A DNA stretch of 64,000 bases. Origin: Schlegelella_A sp038231215 (GTDB lineage Bacteria; Pseudomonadota; Gammaproteobacteria; Burkholderiales; Burkholderiaceae_C). The position numbers were made by a program, and so were the translations under genes. The notes below the pieces were generated by a model that worked only from the letters and a program-made list of their open reading frames with translations, was not told where the DNA came from and searched no databases. The number at the start of each line of letters is the position of its first letter. The first letter of the stretch is position 1. The stretch covers positions 1 to 64,000 of the forward strand of contig JBBRLS010000013.1 in NCBI GenBank assembly GCA_038231215.1, written 5' to 3'. Of the stretch, positions 24,351 to 32,789 are shown piece after piece.

Positions 24351-25463
24351 GGAGAGCCAGCGCGCGCGGTTGGCGGCGACGAAGGCGTCGTCGCCGAGAT
24401 CGCCGCCGTGCGTGCGCAGCACGCGCTCGATCTCTTCGCCCTGACCGTCGCTCAGGCCCTCGTGCGGGTCGAGGCACCACGTGCCTTCGAGCAGGCCTTG
24501 CCGGCGCAGCACTTCGTGGCAACCGGCGATGCAACCGCGAAAGTCGTTGGCCACATCGAAGAATGCGGCGTTGCAATCGGTGACAAAACTGTCGAGCGCG
24601 AGCAGCTCGGTCGGCACGGCGACGCCCGCTTCGGCCGCGGCGACGACCGCCTTGCAACGTTCGAGCAGCTCGACGGCGCGCTTCGTCCACACCGACCAGT
24701 GGCCGAGCAGCCCGCCGCGAAAGCGCAGCGTCACCGGTGCGCCATCGCGCATCGCCACGAACGGCGTGACAAGGTCGAGCACGATGTGATCGTCGTTGCC
24801 GGTATAGAGGACGACTCGGTCCTCGGCGCGCGCGGCGACGATGCCGCGCACGACATCGAGGGTCCGGTAGCGATTGAAAGGTGCGACCTTGATGGCCGCG
24901 ACGCGATCGATCGCTGCGAAGCGCGCCCAGAACGCGGCGCTCAGCTCGAGCCCGCCGACGGCCGGTTGCAGGTAGAAGCCGACGAGCGGGATCTCGCGCG
25001 ACACCGCTTCGCAATGCTCGATCAACGCGTCGTTGTTCTGACCTTTCAACGCGGCCAGGCTGAGCAGGCCGGCGTGATAGCCGAGGCCGGCGGCGAGCTT
25101 CGCTTCGGCCACCGCCTGCGCGGTGCCGCCGCACACGCCGGCCACCATCACCGGCGGCGGTGCGTCGCGCGGCCAGTCGCGCGCGGTCTCGATCGCGTCG
25201 CGCAACACCGGCTCGTAGAGACCGACCTCGCGGATCGCGAACTGCGTGGTGTGCACGCCGACGGCGAGACCGCCGGCGCCGGCGTCGAGGTAGTAGCGCG
25301 TCAGGGCGCGCTGCCGCCGTGCGTCGTAGCGACGCGCCGCGTCGAGGGCGAGCGGGTGCGCGGGGATGGCCAGGCCTTCGCGCAGGCGACGACGCAGCGC
25401 TTCGATATCTCGCCACGCGTCGATGGCGGCAGTGGCATTCGCGCGCGGCGGCATTGCAGCCAT
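24339..25463 (-). CDS. dihydrodipicolinate synthase (DapA/NanA) family protein
   Basis: A 374-residue member of the DHDPS/N-acetylneuraminate lyase superfamily. The Schiff-base Lys is Lys192 (AAIKVAPFNRYRTLDV) and the partner Tyr is Tyr164 (LVGFYLQP). A glycine-rich N-terminal segment (DAGAGGLAVGVHTTQF) stands where DapA has its GTTGE loop. It is longer than DapA (about 290) because of N- and C-terminal additions. Members of this superfamily act as aldolases or dehydratases on keto-acid sugars. The start at 25463 overlaps the stop of the GNAT gene as TGATG. The C terminus ends in a repeat element that supplies the stop codon. It probably acts in one pathway with the enolase-superfamily protein; the substrate is unknown. 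Confidence 0.82.
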   Translation of the reverse strand: MAAMPPRANATAAIDAWRDIEALRRRLREGLAIPAHPLALDAARRYDARRQRALTRYYLDAGAGGLAVGVHTTQFAIREVGLYEPVLRDAIETARDWPRDAPPPVMVAGVCGGTAQAVAEAKLAAGLGYHAGLLSLAALKGQNNDALIEHCEAVSREIPLVGFYLQPAVGGLELSAAFWARFAAIDRVAAIKVAPFNRYRTLDVVRGIVAARAEDRVVLYTGNDDHIVLDLVTPFVAMRDGAPVTLRFRGGLLGHWSVWTKRAVELLERCKAVVAAAEAGVAVPTELLALDSFVTDCNAAFFDVANDFRGCIAGCHEVLRRQGLLEGTWCLDPHEGLSDGQGEEIERVLRTHGGDLGDDAFVAANRARWLSPSS

Positions 25464-26377
25464 CAGCCGAACTCCGGCCCGGCGAGGACGAAGCTCGTGG
25501 CACCGAGCGTCGGCGGATGCGCGGCGCCCAGCGACATGCGGACGAAGGGACGCTGTCGCGTGAAGTCCTGCGCTTCGAGCCAGGCCGCGAGTTCGGGACG
25601 GTCGCGCGGCACGTCGAGAAAGACGCGGTCGGCATTGGCACGCGCCAAGGCGAACGCGGTGGCGAGAAGGGCGATAGCGTCGTCCGCATCTTCGGCGACG
25701 AGCGGGCCGATCTGCTTCGCGCGACGACCGGCTCGTGCGATGACGAAGCCATGGCCCGTCGAGGTGAGCCATGCCGAGGTGCCGGACCGCGACAGAAAGC
25801 CTTCAATCAGGAAGCGACGCTCGAGGCCGGTCGCATCGCGATCGAGCGCAGCGAGGGCGTCGAGGTCGGTGATGCCGGCCGTGTGCGGGGCGTGCTCGGT
25901 CGGAGCGAACGCTTCGGTCGTCGCGCCTCCCGTCGTGGCGGCCAGCCACTGCCAGCGATCGATCTCGAAGCCGGCTTCGAAGCCGATGCGGGCGTAGACG
26001 GCGGCCCCGGCCGGTGTCGCGTCGAGCACCGGAACGATGTTCGCGGCGCGCAGGTGCGCGACGCAGGCCGTCATCAGCTCGCTCGCCAGGCCACGGTGCT
26101 GCCACGCGTCGGCGACGAGCACCATCGAGATCCAGCCGGCGCGCGTGCCATAGGGCAGCGACGCCGCCGTCGCGAGAAGACGGCCCGCGGCGTCGCGATA
26201 GCCGATCGCGTGGCCGTGCCCGACGAAAATCGCCCAGTCGTCGGCGGTCTGGTTCCAGCCGGCGGCATCCGACAGCGCAAGGCCGGCTTCGATGTCCGCG
26301 GTCGACAGCGCGACGAGCCTGATCGACTCGCCCTCCCGACGCAAAGTCGTCTCCGCCGCGGCGTCAGTAAGTGCCAT
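25463..26377 (-). CDS. GNAT family protein with two acetyltransferase domains
   Basis: A 304-residue protein with two GNAT-fold halves. The N-terminal half (about residues 12-140) has the acetyl-CoA motif VADAWQHRGLASELM. The C-terminal half (about 160-295) has the Acetyltransf_18-like GPLVAEDADDAIALLATAFA stretch. I chose the ATG at 26377 (MALTDAAAETT), which overlaps the end of the SDR gene by 14 bases; an upstream start would overlap it more. Its stop is coupled to the DHDPS-like gene (TGATG). An acetyltransferase inside a sugar-acid cassette is unusual; it may act on an intermediate or amino derivative, but the sequence does not tell. Confidence 0.78.
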   Translation of the reverse strand: MALTDAAAETTLRREGESIRLVALSTADIEAGLALSDAAGWNQTADDWAIFVGHGHAIGYRDAAGRLLATAASLPYGTRAGWISMVLVADAWQHRGLASELMTACVAHLRAANIVPVLDATPAGAAVYARIGFEAGFEIDRWQWLAATTGGATTEAFAPTEHAPHTAGITDLDALAALDRDATGLERRFLIEGFLSRSGTSAWLTSTGHGFVIARAGRRAKQIGPLVAEDADDAIALLATAFALARANADRVFLDVPRDRPELAAWLEAQDFTRQRPFVRMSLGAAHPPTLGATSFVLAGPEFG

Positions 26378-27458
26378 CGCGCACTTCGAACTTGGTCGGC
26401 TTGCCCAGGCTCGGACCGTCGTGGGCAACCCAGTCGGCGACCCAGTCGAGCATCGTCTCGATCGACACCGACGGCGGCCCGAACAGCCGCGCCGCCTCGC
26501 TCGCGTCGGACAGCAACGCGTTCGGTGCTTCGTGCCCGGCGATGAGGGCTGGCATACCGAGCCGCGCGCCGAGCTGGATCGCCAGCTCGCGGACCCACAG
26601 CGGCGCGAGGCCGGTACAGTTGAGCGTCGTCGTCGGTGTCGTGCACTGTGCCAGGCAGCGCAGCACCTGCTCGTTGGCGTCGCCCTGCCAGATGAGGTTG
26701 ACCTGGCCCATGGTCACGTCGACCGGCTCGCCGCGCTTGATCTTCGTGGCGATATCGAAGAGCACGCCGTAGCGCATATCGATCGCGTAGTTGAGGCGGA
26801 CGATGCGGCCCGGCGTCTCGTGCCGTGCCGAGAAGTACTCGAACATGCGCTCGCGGCCGAGGCACGACTGCGCGTAGTCGCCGACCGGGCCGAGCGGGCT
26901 CGATTCGCTGGGCGCCGGCGCGCCGACGCGGGTCAGCGGATAGACGTTGCCGGTCGAGAACGCAACGATGCGCGAGGCCTTGTAGCGCTCGGCGACGAGG
27001 CTCGGCACCCACGTGTTCATCGCCCAGGTGAGCGGCGTGTTGCCGCTCGCGCCGAACTTGTGGCCAGCCGCGAACACGACGTTGGGCGCTGTGGGCAAGG
27101 CCTCGATCGCAGCGCGGTCGAGCAGGTCGCAGGCGATCGTCTCGACGCCCCAGGCCTCGAGCCGCTCGCGCACGACGGCGTCGCTGAAGCGGGCGACGCC
27201 GATGACGCGGCGCGAGGGTGTAGCGTTCTTTGCCAGGCGCGCCAGCGTCGGCCCCATCTTGCCGGCGACGCCGAGGATCACGAGGTCGCCCTCGACCTTG
27301 CCGAGGTCGGCAACGAGCGACGTCGACGGCGCGGCGAGATGGGATTCGAGATCTTCGACCGAGGCGAAGCGAGGCGGCAAGGAAGCCAGACCCTGCTGGA
27401 GGTCGTTGGCACTCCGCTCGAGCGAGGGGACAGGCCTGTTTGCGCGGGTTTTCAGCAC
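26364..27458 (-). CDS. NAD-dependent epimerase/dehydratase family (extended SDR) protein
   Basis: A 364-residue extended short-chain dehydrogenase. A Rossmann motif (VILGVAGKMGPTLARLAK) starts near residue 60, and a substrate-site stretch FSTGNVYPL near 165 stands where SDR epimerases carry their catalytic Ser/Tyr. The usual Tyr-x3-Lys is not obvious: the expected place reads GDYAQSCLGRERM, so the Lys is replaced by Gly. That weakens an oxidoreductase call. An N-terminal extension of about 55 residues precedes the Rossmann fold. It is the first gene of the run SDR, GNAT, DHDPS-like, enolase-like and begins 77 bases from the hairpin that ends the coiled-coil gene upstream. Confidence 0.78.
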   Translation of the reverse strand: MLKTRANRPVPSLERSANDLQQGLASLPPRFASVEDLESHLAAPSTSLVADLGKVEGDLVILGVAGKMGPTLARLAKNATPSRRVIGVARFSDAVVRERLEAWGVETIACDLLDRAAIEALPTAPNVVFAAGHKFGASGNTPLTWAMNTWVPSLVAERYKASRIVAFSTGNVYPLTRVGAPAPSESSPLGPVGDYAQSCLGRERMFEYFSARHETPGRIVRLNYAIDMRYGVLFDIATKIKRGEPVDVTMGQVNLIWQGDANEQVLRCLAQCTTPTTTLNCTGLAPLWVRELAIQLGARLGMPALIAGHEAPNALLSDASEAARLFGPPSVSIETMLDWVADWVAHDGPSLGKPTKFEVRDGTY

Positions 27459-27534
27459 TTGGCGTCAAATCTCGCCGGCGCGCGATGCCGGACACAGAGG
27501 CCCTGGCGCCAGAGCACCGCATCTTACGGGCCGT

Positions 27535-27556
27535 CGGCCGGGCGGCGGCCCGGCCG
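27535..27556 (-). terminator. strong GC hairpin downstream of the coiled-coil gene
   Basis: CGGCCGGGC and GCCCGGCCG form a perfect 9-bp stem with a 4-base loop, starting 8 bases after the stop codon (27565-27567) of the minus-strand coiled-coil gene. No T-run follows. It probably ends or attenuates transcription before the SDR operon, which starts at 27458. Confidence 0.6.
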
Positions 27557-27564
27557 CGCTCTCC

Positions 27565-30500
27565 CTAGATGATCTCTGCCGTCGCAAGCTCGCCTCGCGC
27601 CTTCAGCACCGCCTCGCGGTCGAGTTTCAGCTGATCGTCGGCCTTCTTGCGATCGGCGTCGGCGCTCTTGATCGAGTTCTCGGCGGTCGCGACCTGGAGC
27701 TTGACCTTGGTCACACGATCCTCGGCTTTCGTCACGCGCTCCAGGACGGCGCCAGCGCTTTTCAGGAAGGCGAGGGCGCCTTCCGCTTTGGCGAGTTCCG
27801 CGGTCGCGGCCGCGAATTTCGCGGTTTGCTCGCGCTGCGTCTCGCCGGTATCGGCGGACAGGGTCAGGCTGCCCTTCATCTTGGTGAGCGCATCGGCCAG
27901 AATCCTGCGCGCATCGATGACCTTCTGGGGCCCGATCGCCTTCGCGGTCGCCACGGTTGCCGCGAGCATCAGCGCATCGCCTTCGGCCCGCGCCGTCTCG
28001 GCCTCGTCGTGCAGACGCTGATCGGCGATTTCCGCCTTGCGCATCGCCTCGAAGGCTTCGGCTGCGACCCGTTCCTCTTCCGCCGCGTCTGCTTCCAGTT
28101 TGGCCGCTTCTTCATTCTTCTTGGGCAAGGGATCGTTCTCGAGCGCCGGCAGGTCGGCGGCCGCCTGCCTGGCCTTCTCGCCTTCCGCCTTGTCGGTCTC
28201 GGCGGTCACCAATTCGCCGGCCGCCGTCGCCAGCTGTCTGGCGATCTCCGCCTTGCCCTTCGTCTCGTCAGCCTGCTTTCGCAGCCCCTCGGACTTCGTG
28301 TTTGCGCCGGCGGCGATTGCGCCGGTTGATTCGACCTGCCCTTCGGCCTCCTTGACCGCCTGTGTCGCTTCTTTCAGCGCCTTGCGCAGGTCTTGGATCG
28401 TCGTGTTCTCGCCGAACTCTTCCTCCAGCTCCTCGATCTGCTCGTTCAGCCCATCGATCTCGCCCTCGATCACGTCACGCAGTTGCGGGTTCTTGGCCGA
28501 ACCCTGCTGAAGCTCCTTCTTCTTTCTGGCGATGCGGCCCGCGAGTTCGTCATGGCGGTCGACCAGATCGGCTTTGTCGTCGAGCGCTTCGTGGTCCCGG
28601 TTGGCCTTGGTGAGCGTTCGTGCCGCGGCTTCCGCGTTTTCACGCGCGATCCTGGCCTGGGCTTCGGCTTGTGTCGCGGTGTCGTGCGCTGCACCCGCCT
28701 TGTTCTCGAGATCCTCGGCGGTTTGCTTGACGGTCGCCACGAAGCCGTTGGCCGCGTCGACTCCCGGGCCGGGCGCAACCATGCCCTCGACCTTGCCCGC
28801 CAGCTCGCCGACCGCGGAGGCCTTTGAATCGCGCGCCAGATCGCGATCCGAAACCGCCTTGACCAGATCGCCGCCATTGCCGACCTTTGTGACTAGCGCC
28901 TTGGCGTTGGCGATCTTGAGATCGTGCGCCTCGCGCAGCTTGGTCGCCTCGACCAGCTCGTCCTTCCGCTGTTTGGCGAGGGCGGCGGCGGCGACGGAAA
29001 TCTGGGTCGATTTATCCTCGGCCGCGTTGCGCGATTTTTCGCGTGCGTCCTTCTCTCCGCCGACATCGCCGGCCTGAACGGATTTCACCTGATCTGCGAG
29101 CGCCTTGGCCTTCAGTTCCGGCGTCGGCGCGTTGGTCACCGCCAGTTCCAGGTCGGCCTTGGCCTTGAGCTGCGCCGCCTTGACCTGCTTGTCGAGAAAC
29201 GCCTCCGGACCGCCCTCGTTGATCTCGTCGGAATCGGCCTTGGCGCGGGTGGCGTCCGACGTGGCGCGCTTTTGCACGGTTTCGGCGGTGGTCACCAGCT
29301 GCTCCGCGTCGGAAAGAGCGGAATCGGCAGAGGCCTTGGTCTTGGCCTTGGCGACCAGCGTGACCACCTTGCCGCCGGTAGGCAGCAAACCGGCGTTCGT
29401 CGCCGCGACCGTGACCTTGCCCTCGGCGACAGTCTTCAGGTTCTGCTCTTGGAGCAGTCGGTCCGAGATGTCTTTGAGCGCCTTTTCGGCCAGGGCCAGG
29501 TCTGCCTGCGCCTGGTCTCCGATCGCCTTGGCGCGAGCGTCGAACGAGGCGAGCGCCTCCGCGGCCTTCTTCGCGGCGGCCTGATTGATCGGCGTGTTGG
29601 CCAGGACGAGGGCGTTCTTCGCCACGGCGTCGGCGTTGACCAGGACAGTGCGCGCCGGGGCCAGATTGACGCTCAGATTGACGACCTTGTCTTTCTGATC
29701 GTCCCGGACGCCCTCCGCGTCGGCTTTGATGTCGGACAGGTCGGTGATCGCGCTTTCGGACTTGCTCACCTCCTTGGCGGCGGCGATCAAAGGGGCCATG
29801 TCCTTGCCCACGAACTCCACCCCGAGATAGTCGTTCAAATCCTTCTCGGCGCCATCCCTGGCGAGAGTCTTGCCGGTCCGATTGAGCTTGGCATCGTTCA
29901 CCGCCACGCCGGCGGCGACGCGGCGCGCCTCCATGCCGTCCGACACGCGTTTGGCGCGATTCTTCGCCGCCTGTTCCCAGTCCATCGCCTTGGTCGCGGC
30001 GTGCCCCCCCGGGCCGGCCAGCTTCGCACCCGTCAGGGGATTGCGGTCGAAGGCGCGCATTCCGGTGGCCGTCGGTCCCGACAATTGCGACATCATCGTG
30101 TAGGGGTCGTAGCCGCCTCGCACTTCGTCCTCTTTCAGGATGATCTTCGCGCTCGGGTTCTTGCGCTTCAGGTCGACGCTGACCAGCCGGTTCTTGATCT
30201 TGTTGTAAGGCGTCGGCGCGTTATTGTTGACATTTCCCAAGCCGGTTCCGCCGGGTCCGGTCCCCGTGACCTTGTAGGTATCGCCAAAGCCCCCGGAGTA
30301 ATCCTGGTCCAGGAGGGTGCTGTCGGTCTTGCTGTATTCGAACGTTAAATTGTCGCTTTCGCCAGGCGCGTTCTGCGCGCGATCCTTCTTTTCCGCGCCC
30401 ATGCCCCTTTGCGGACCCTCGTCGAGCCAGGATTGTTTCCAGGCCTTCGCCAAAGACTCCTCGATCAGATACAGCCCGACTTCGGGCGAACGGATCGTGC

Positions 30501-31476
30501 TGACCGTGTTGGTCTGCTTTTCGCGCCGCCGATTCTTGACCGCGTCCACGGCCTGGCCGTCGACATTGCCCGGATTGACGCCGGGATAGATCGGCGTCGC
30601 GACGTTCCGCAGCACGGGGGCGGTCGTGTCGGTCGTATCCGTCACCGGCGTCACGATGCTGCCGGTCGGGTTCGACTTGTGCTTCAGGTCCGGCGAAACG
30701 GCGCTGCCGATACGGCCGAGCTGGTCCGCCTCGACCGGCCTGGTGTGGCGCGAATCGTAGTGAGCGAGGCCGACACGGCCGGTCGTGGCCTCGTCGGTAT
30801 CCTCGAGTTCGGTCAGCACCTCCTGGGCGACGTCGTTGATCGTCGCCTGGTTCGCGAGATCGGCCATTTCCAGCTCGGACGGGGCATGACCGAGTTTGAT
30901 CGTCACCCTGGCGATCACCATCTCGTTGATCTTGGCGCCGTACATCATCCCCAGCGCGTCCGCGACTTTCTTCTTCACCATCCGATCGATCGCGGCCTGG
31001 ACCGGCGGATCGTTGGGATCGAGGGTCTTGCTCGTTCCGTCCGGATTGGCGCCGCCTGACAGAGAACGGCTCAGGTTTTCCCGCGTCGCCGGCGTATCGA
31101 GCTCGGCCTGCGCCAGCGCCACTTCGCGCCGAAACGCATCGGTGTTGCTCGTCGCCTGCTTCTTGGCGAAGCCCGCTTCCATCTGGCGCTTGTTGAAGGC
31201 GATCTCCGTCTTTGCGTAGACGTTGCCCAGGAACGCGTCGCGCTTCTTGGCCTTGTCCGCATCGAACAGATCCTGTTCCGCCAGTCGCTGCGCAGGATCG
31301 ACCTTGCCGCTGGCATTGCCGGAGCGGCCGGTGGCGACCAGCATGTCGCTCAGCTTCTTGCCTTCCGGAGAGGCCTCGAGTTTGTCGACATCGATCGTGT
31401 TCACGACCTTGGGCTTCACCGCTTCCCTGGGCAGCGTGTCGTAGCTGTTGAGTCCGAGAACGGCCAGAAGGCCCAT
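27565..31476 (-). CDS. 1303-residue cysteine-free coiled-coil protein, function unknown
   Basis: I do not recognise this protein. It has no signal peptide, no membrane segment and no cysteine at all; the only Trp residues are at 346, 350 and 500. Residues 1-50 are hydrophobic then charged (MGLLAVLGLNSYDTLP). Residues 60-230 look helical. Residues 250-470 are of mixed composition with Gly/Thr/Asn-rich runs and could be globular or extended (TGTGPGGTGLGNVNNNAP). From about 560 to the end it is almost pure Ala/Lys/Glu/Asp/Gln helix with heptad-like spacing, strongest in KKELQQGS to ENTTIQDLRKALKEA. A good site, GGGAG, lies 6 bases before the ATG. It stands alone: a hairpin follows its stop and tRNA-Arg lies 97 bases upstream. 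Codon use seems less GC-biased than in neighbours. Structural, filament-forming or secreted roles are all possible. Confidence 0.8.
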   Translation of the reverse strand: MGLLAVLGLNSYDTLPREAVKPKVVNTIDVDKLEASPEGKKLSDMLVATGRSGNASGKVDPAQRLAEQDLFDADKAKKRDAFLGNVYAKTEIAFNKRQMEAGFAKKQATSNTDAFRREVALAQAELDTPATRENLSRSLSGGANPDGTSKTLDPNDPPVQAAIDRMVKKKVADALGMMYGAKINEMVIARVTIKLGHAPSELEMADLANQATINDVAQEVLTELEDTDEATTGRVGLAHYDSRHTRPVEADQLGRIGSAVSPDLKHKSNPTGSIVTPVTDTTDTTAPVLRNVATPIYPGVNPGNVDGQAVDAVKNRRREKQTNTVSTIRSPEVGLYLIEESLAKAWKQSWLDEGPQRGMGAEKKDRAQNAPGESDNLTFEYSKTDSTLLDQDYSGGFGDTYKVTGTGPGGTGLGNVNNNAPTPYNKIKNRLVSVDLKRKNPSAKIILKEDEVRGGYDPYTMMSQLSGPTATGMRAFDRNPLTGAKLAGPGGHAATKAMDWEQAAKNRAKRVSDGMEARRVAAGVAVNDAKLNRTGKTLARDGAEKDLNDYLGVEFVGKDMAPLIAAAKEVSKSESAITDLSDIKADAEGVRDDQKDKVVNLSVNLAPARTVLVNADAVAKNALVLANTPINQAAAKKAAEALASFDARAKAIGDQAQADLALAEKALKDISDRLLQEQNLKTVAEGKVTVAATNAGLLPTGGKVVTLVAKAKTKASADSALSDAEQLVTTAETVQKRATSDATRAKADSDEINEGGPEAFLDKQVKAAQLKAKADLELAVTNAPTPELKAKALADQVKSVQAGDVGGEKDAREKSRNAAEDKSTQISVAAAALAKQRKDELVEATKLREAHDLKIANAKALVTKVGNGGDLVKAVSDRDLARDSKASAVGELAGKVEGMVAPGPGVDAANGFVATVKQTAEDLENKAGAAHDTATQAEAQARIARENAEAAARTLTKANRDHEALDDKADLVDRHDELAGRIARKKKELQQGSAKNPQLRDVIEGEIDGLNEQIEELEEEFGENTTIQDLRKALKEATQAVKEAEGQVESTGAIAAGANTKSEGLRKQADETKGKAEIARQLATAAGELVTAETDKAEGEKARQAAADLPALENDPLPKKNEEAAKLEADAAEEERVAAEAFEAMRKAEIADQRLHDEAETARAEGDALMLAATVATAKAIGPQKVIDARRILADALTKMKGSLTLSADTGETQREQTAKFAAATAELAKAEGALAFLKSAGAVLERVTKAEDRVTKVKLQVATAENSIKSADADRKKADDQLKLDREAVLKARGELATAEII

Positions 31477-31573
31477 GATCTGCTCCCATTACGTCGCGTT
31501 CAGCTCGGGCATAAAACCATGCTCGCAGCCCGACACCTCCTCAGTGCCTTGCCACGCTTTGCCTGGTTTTTAC

Positions 31574-31649
31574 TGGTGCGCCCGGCAGGTATCGAACCTG
31601 CAACCCCTGCCTTCGGAGGGCAGTACTCTATCCATTGAGCTACGGGCGC
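31574..31649 (-). tRNA. tRNA-Arg (anticodon CCG)
   Basis: A 76-base minus-strand gene, including an encoded CCA end (31574-31576). Acceptor arms GCGCCCG and CGGGCGC pair fully. The D arm carries AGCTCAATGGATAGAGT. The anticodon stem CTGCC/GGCAG encloses the loop CTCCGAA, giving anticodon CCG for the Arg codon CGG, common in this high-GC genome. The T arm GCAGG-TTCGATA-CCTGC is canonical. The 3' end points at the large coiled-coil gene, a typical site for integration of foreign DNA, but no integrase or attachment repeat was seen. Confidence 0.97.
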
Positions 31650-31804
31650 AGCGGGGCGCGATTCTATCAGCGGCCCTCGCTGCGCCAGCGGGCGCGCGAC
31701 CTGTCGCGCGAGGCCGCGGCCCTATAATTTCCGGTTCGGCGCGACTCGTTTCTGCGCGGCGCTCGCCGCTTCTTCGCACCGCTCGACACGCCCCCGAGGA
31801 CTCG

Positions 31805-32725
31805 ATGACCGACGCGCACGAACCGAACGAGATCGATGGCCCGCACGAAGGACCCATCAAGACGCCCAAACAGCTCATCCTCGCGGTTCTCTATGCCTTC
31901 GTGGTGCCGATCTTCGGCATCGTCCTGCTCGTCATGTTCGTCACCAGCGACCATCGGCCTGCGGCGGGCAGCGACGCACTGACGCCCAAGTCGGTGGCCG
32001 AACGCATCCGGCCGGTCGGTCATGTCGAGATCAAGGACGTGTCCGACGCAACCTCGATGAAGACGGGCGAGCAGGTCTTCGCCGCACAGTGCACGGCCTG
32101 CCACACCGCAGGCGCGCTGGGCGCGCCGAAGTTCGGCGACGCCGCGGCTTGGGCGCCACGCATCAAAACCGGGTACGAAGCGCTGCTCCACTCGGCGCTC
32201 GTCGGCAAGAACCAGATGGCGGCGCAAGGCGGCGGCGACTACAGCGACTTCGAGATAGGCCGCGCCGTCGTCTACATGGCGAACAAGGCCGGTGCCAGTT
32301 TCGCCGAACCGGCGGCACCAGCGACACCAGCGACACCGGCAACGGCGGCGTCGGGCGCGGCCGTCGGCGCGGCGACCAGCACCCCAATGCCGGCCGCTCC
32401 GGCCACGATGCCCGCGTCGTCGACCGCGAAGCCGGCGGCCCCTGCCGCGCCCGTCGCCACGGTGGCCACGGCCGCGAAGGCCGACGTCGGTGCGCCGCCG
32501 GCGCTCTACACGCAGTTCTGCTCGGTCTGCCATCTCGCCGGCGTGGCCGGTGCGCCCAAGGTCGGCGACAAGGCGGCGTGGGCGCCGCGCATCGCGCAAG
32601 GCATCGATGCCCTGACCGCGAGCGCCATCAAGGGCAAGGGCGCGATGCCGCCCAAGGGCGGATCGACGGCGAGCGACGCCGAGATCAAAAGCGTCGTGAC
32701 TTACATGGTGAACGCGGCGAAGTAG
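31805..32725 (+). CDS. membrane-anchored diheme cytochrome c (cytochrome c5 type)
   Basis: A 306-residue protein with one N-terminal membrane helix (about residues 23-46) and two c5-type cytochrome domains facing the periplasm. Heme sites are Cys96-x2-Cys99-His100 (CTACH) and Cys239-x2-Cys242-His243 (CSVCH). Sixth-ligand methionines are likely those in GKNQMAAQG and GKGAMPPKGG. The two domains are joined by an Ala/Pro/Thr-rich linker of about 60 residues (167-230). It probably shuttles electrons to a terminal oxidase or from a dehydrogenase. The start at 31805 is the first ATG compatible with the membrane anchor. The gene stands alone, followed by a palindromic repeat. Confidence 0.9.
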   Translation: MTDAHEPNEIDGPHEGPIKTPKQLILAVLYAFVVPIFGIVLLVMFVTSDHRPAAGSDALTPKSVAERIRPVGHVEIKDVSDATSMKTGEQVFAAQCTACHTAGALGAPKFGDAAAWAPRIKTGYEALLHSALVGKNQMAAQGGGDYSDFEIGRAVVYMANKAGASFAEPAAPATPATPATAASGAAVGAATSTPMPAAPATMPASSTAKPAAPAAPVATVATAAKADVGAPPALYTQFCSVCHLAGVAGAPKVGDKAAWAPRIAQGIDALTASAIKGKGAMPPKGGSTASDAEIKSVVTYMVNAAK

Positions 32726-32746
32726 CCGCCCGGGGCGCGCCCCGAA

Positions 32747-32786
32747 GCCCTCACCCCAGCCCTCTCCCGCTCGCGGGAGAGGGGGC
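32747..32786. repeat. palindromic CCCTCACCCC/GGGAGAGGG element, copy 2
   Basis: CCCTCACCCCAGCCCTCTCC, then CGCTCGCG, then GGGAGAGGGGGCC. It is the same element as at 2851-2890, with one base changed in the left part and a changed loop. It sits between the convergent ends of the cytochrome gene and the DUF gene, where its hairpin (CCCTCTCCCGC / GCGGGAGAGGG) could serve as a two-way terminator. Confidence 0.8.
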
Positions 32787-32789
32787 CAT

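Noticed and set aside
30221..31489. A 422-codon minus-strand frame overlapping the start of the coiled-coil gene
   Set aside because: It is a shifted frame of the coiled-coil gene with Arg/Gly/Gln-rich content; the 1303-codon frame has the better ribosome binding site and amino acid composition.
27459..31650. Prophage or genomic island at tRNA-Arg
   Set aside because: No integrase, phage structural gene or direct repeat of the tRNA end was found; only one orphan gene is present.
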